DNA of 21,601 bases, from positions 1 to 21,601 of the forward strand of contig JAUIJO010000013.1 of the NCBI GenBank assembly GCA_030431185.1. Direction: 5' to 3'. Under the pieces are notes generated by a model. That model was not told the DNA's origin. It was given only the letters and a program-made list of their open reading frames with translations, and ran no database searches. Both the position numbers and the translations under genes were made by a program. Source of the stretch: Gammaproteobacteria bacterium (lineage in GTDB: Bacteria > Pseudomonadota > Gammaproteobacteria > Xanthomonadales > Xanthomonadaceae). This document shows, piece after piece, positions 20,324 through 21,601 of this stretch. Every line of letters begins with the position of its first letter. Position 1 is the stretch's first letter.

Positions 20324-21601
20324 ATGCACGACACACCAGCGCGATATGCCCGGGGCGCGCATGCACTCCCGCTGGCGCTCCTGTTGCTTGCGGGACTCTC
20401 TGCCTGCGGTCGAGAAGGCGACGCCAATCCCGACGCCAGTGTCGACGCCAGTGCCGACGCCAATCGTGCCGCGAGCGCGCCGGAGGCCACGGCGGCCTTC
20501 GGCCATGTCGAAACGCTGGCCCTGCCGGCGGGCCCCGTGGCGTCGCAGCCGGACCTGGTGGCCACCCCCGACGGCGGTTGGCTGCTTGCGTGGATCGAGC
20601 CCGGCATGGCCGACGGGAGCGCCGGCGAGGCTCCCGGCCACCGCCTGATGTTCAGTCGCGCCACCGGGGGCGCGCGCCACTGGTCGGCCCCACGCGCGAT
20701 CGCGCGCGGCGACGACTGGTTCCTCAATTGGGCCGACACGCCGCACGTTCAGGCCTTGCCGGACGGGTCGCTGTGGGCGCACTGGCTGCGCAGCGCGGGC
20801 CCGGGTCGCATGGACTACGGCATCGACCTGGTGCGTTCGGGCGATGGCGGCGAGACCTGGTCCGCGCCCAGTCGGGTGAACCTCGCCGATTCGGCGGGCG
20901 ACCACGGCTTCGTGAGCTTCTGGCCGCAGGACCGCGACCGGCTCGGCATCGCCTGGCTGGACAGCCGCCAGAAGGCGGCGGCCATCGCCGCTGGCGAGGT
21001 CGGAGCCGGCGACGATCCGCACCATGGCGGGGGCGCCCCGATGATGCTGCGGGCGGCGGTGTTCGACGCGGCCGGCGAGCGCAGCGCGGAGTGGCCGCTG
21101 GACGTGTCCACCTGCGATTGCTGCACGACCGCGGCGGCGATCACCGCGCGCGGCCCCGTCGTGGTCTATCGCGGCCGCACCGCCGGCGAGATCCGCGACA
21201 CGCGCCTGGTCCGTTTCGAGGACGGCGCCTGGACCGCACCGCGCGACGTGCATGCCGATGGCTGGATGATGCCCGGCTGCCCGGTCAACGGCCCGGTCGT
21301 GGCCGCACGCCGGTCGCGGGTCTGGGTCGCGTGGTTCACCCAGGCCGATGGACCGCCCGAACTGCGCATCGCGCGGTCCGACGATGCCGGCGACAGCTTC
21401 GGCGCGCCGCTGACCGTGGCCAAGGGTGAACACGTACTCGGACGCGCCACGCTGGCCCTGGCCGGCGACGGGATCCTGGTCGCCTGGCTGGAGGAGACCG
21501 ACGCGCAGCGCCTGCAGCTGGCCCGCTACGATCTCGACCTCTCGGCCCCGCCCGGGCGGCGCCAGCTCGCCCGCCTCGAAGTCCGCGGGCGCGCCAGCGG
21601 C
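20324..21601 (+). CDS. Sialidase-fold (Asp-box) lipoprotein, 3' end cut by window
   Basis: An open frame of 426 codons runs off the right edge without a stop. Residues 1-28 are a lipoprotein signal (LLLLAGLSAC, lipidated Cys28, no Asp at +2), so the protein should sit on the outer membrane. A short linker of Asp-Ala-Asn/Ser repeats (33-48) precedes a beta-propeller-like region. There, two Asp-boxes are visible, SGDGGETW at 172-179 and SDDAGDSF at 352-359, with other regularly spaced Trp-rich blades. Asp-boxes are structural in sialidases and BNR-repeat proteins. I see no Arg triad that proves sialidase activity, so an enzyme label would be unsafe. Unusual cysteines occur: Cys264, Cys266 and Cys267 (CDCC) and Cys319 (GCPVNGP), plus a His-rich turn DDPHHGGG, possibly a metal or disulfide site. 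GGGGAG precedes the ATG. Confidence 0.83.
   Translation, partial: MHDTPARYARGAHALPLALLLLAGLSACGREGDANPDASVDASADANRAASAPEATAAFGHVETLALPAGPVASQPDLVATPDGGWLLAWIEPGMADGSAGEAPGHRLMFSRATGGARHWSAPRAIARGDDWFLNWADTPHVQALPDGSLWAHWLRSAGPGRMDYGIDLVRSGDGGETWSAPSRVNLADSAGDHGFVSFWPQDRDRLGIAWLDSRQKAAAIAAGEVGAGDDPHHGGGAPMMLRAAVFDAAGERSAEWPLDVSTCDCCTTAAAITARGPVVVYRGRTAGEIRDTRLVRFEDGAWTAPRDVHADGWMMPGCPVNGPVVAARRSRVWVAWFTQADGPPELRIARSDDAGDSFGAPLTVAKGEHVLGRATLALAGDGILVAWLEETDAQRLQLARYDLDLSAPPGRRQLARLEVRGRASG
20420..20467 (+). repeat. In-frame 12-bp tandem repeat, four copies
   Basis: Four contiguous 12-base units begin GACGCCA(A/G)T, followed by CCC, GTC, GCC and CGT. They encode Asp-Ala-Asn/Ser-X four times in the linker just after the lipid anchor. 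Because the unit is a multiple of three, gain or loss of copies would change linker length without breaking the frame. Confidence 0.8.

Overview
The window is about 70% GC, densely packed and mostly ordinary chromosomal sequence. It most resembles a gammaproteobacterium of the Lysobacteraceae/Xanthomonadaceae (Lysobacter, Luteimonas or relatives). The grounds are the nagZ-hpt-thioinosine phosphorylase order, a Cys-free Ala/Pro-rich anti-sigma factor of a type I associate with xanthomonads, a DesT-type desaturase locus, and intergenic repeats whose shadow translations read IPAFAGMT / VIPAKAGIQ. The lineage is inferred, not measured. I see no tRNA, rRNA, CRISPR array, transposase or phage gene.

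Layout. (1) 1-1551, plus strand: the 3' end of nagZ (peptidoglycan recycling), hpt and a 6-oxopurine-type methylthionucleoside phosphorylase, joined by TGATG and ATGA overlaps. (2) 1659-1921: a 70-residue cold-shock protein with its own promoter and a strong intrinsic terminator. (3) 2013-3632: aidB, a flavoprotein of the acyl-CoA dehydrogenase fold. (4) 3654-6703: a divergent fatty-acid desaturation locus. It has a FabR/DesT-type TetR repressor on the minus strand, and a ferredoxin-type reductase (desC) plus a three-His-box acyl desaturase (desB) on the plus strand. An AT-rich intergenic region between them carries a TGTATATACA palindrome over the likely -35 of desC, which may be a leaderless gene. 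(5) 7031-11085, minus strand: four overlapping genes read in the order ECF sigma factor, membrane anti-sigma factor, YigZ/IMPACT protein, MsbA-type ABC exporter. (6) 11314-14202, plus strand: a 962-residue GAF-GAF-GGDEF-EAL protein for cyclic di-GMP turnover, divergent from the sigma operon. (7) 14252-18341, minus strand: an aldehyde dehydrogenase, a fructosamine-kinase-family protein and a von Willebrand A-domain lipoprotein. (8) 18342-18893: 552 bases without a gene, filled with REP-like and tandem repeats. (9) 18894-20225, minus strand: xseA. (10) 20324 to the end, plus strand: a sialidase-fold (Asp-box) lipoprotein with a Cys-Asp-Cys-Cys motif, cut by the window edge.

How the genes work together. 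Hpt can recapture the hypoxanthine released when the phosphorylase splits methylthioinosine. DesC passes electrons to DesB for membrane-lipid desaturation under DesT control. The sigma/anti-sigma pair probably turns an envelope signal into transcription of its own operon, including the exporter. The aldehyde dehydrogenase and sugar-adduct kinase may form a carbonyl/glycation clean-up pair. No wholly new defence or mobile system is evident. The least explained items are the four-gene sigma-exporter operon with its 12-bp palindrome, the TGTATATACA operator with possible leaderless desC, the repeat mosaic at 18.4-18.85 kb, and the CDCC sialidase-like lipoprotein with its in-frame 12-bp tandem repeat.
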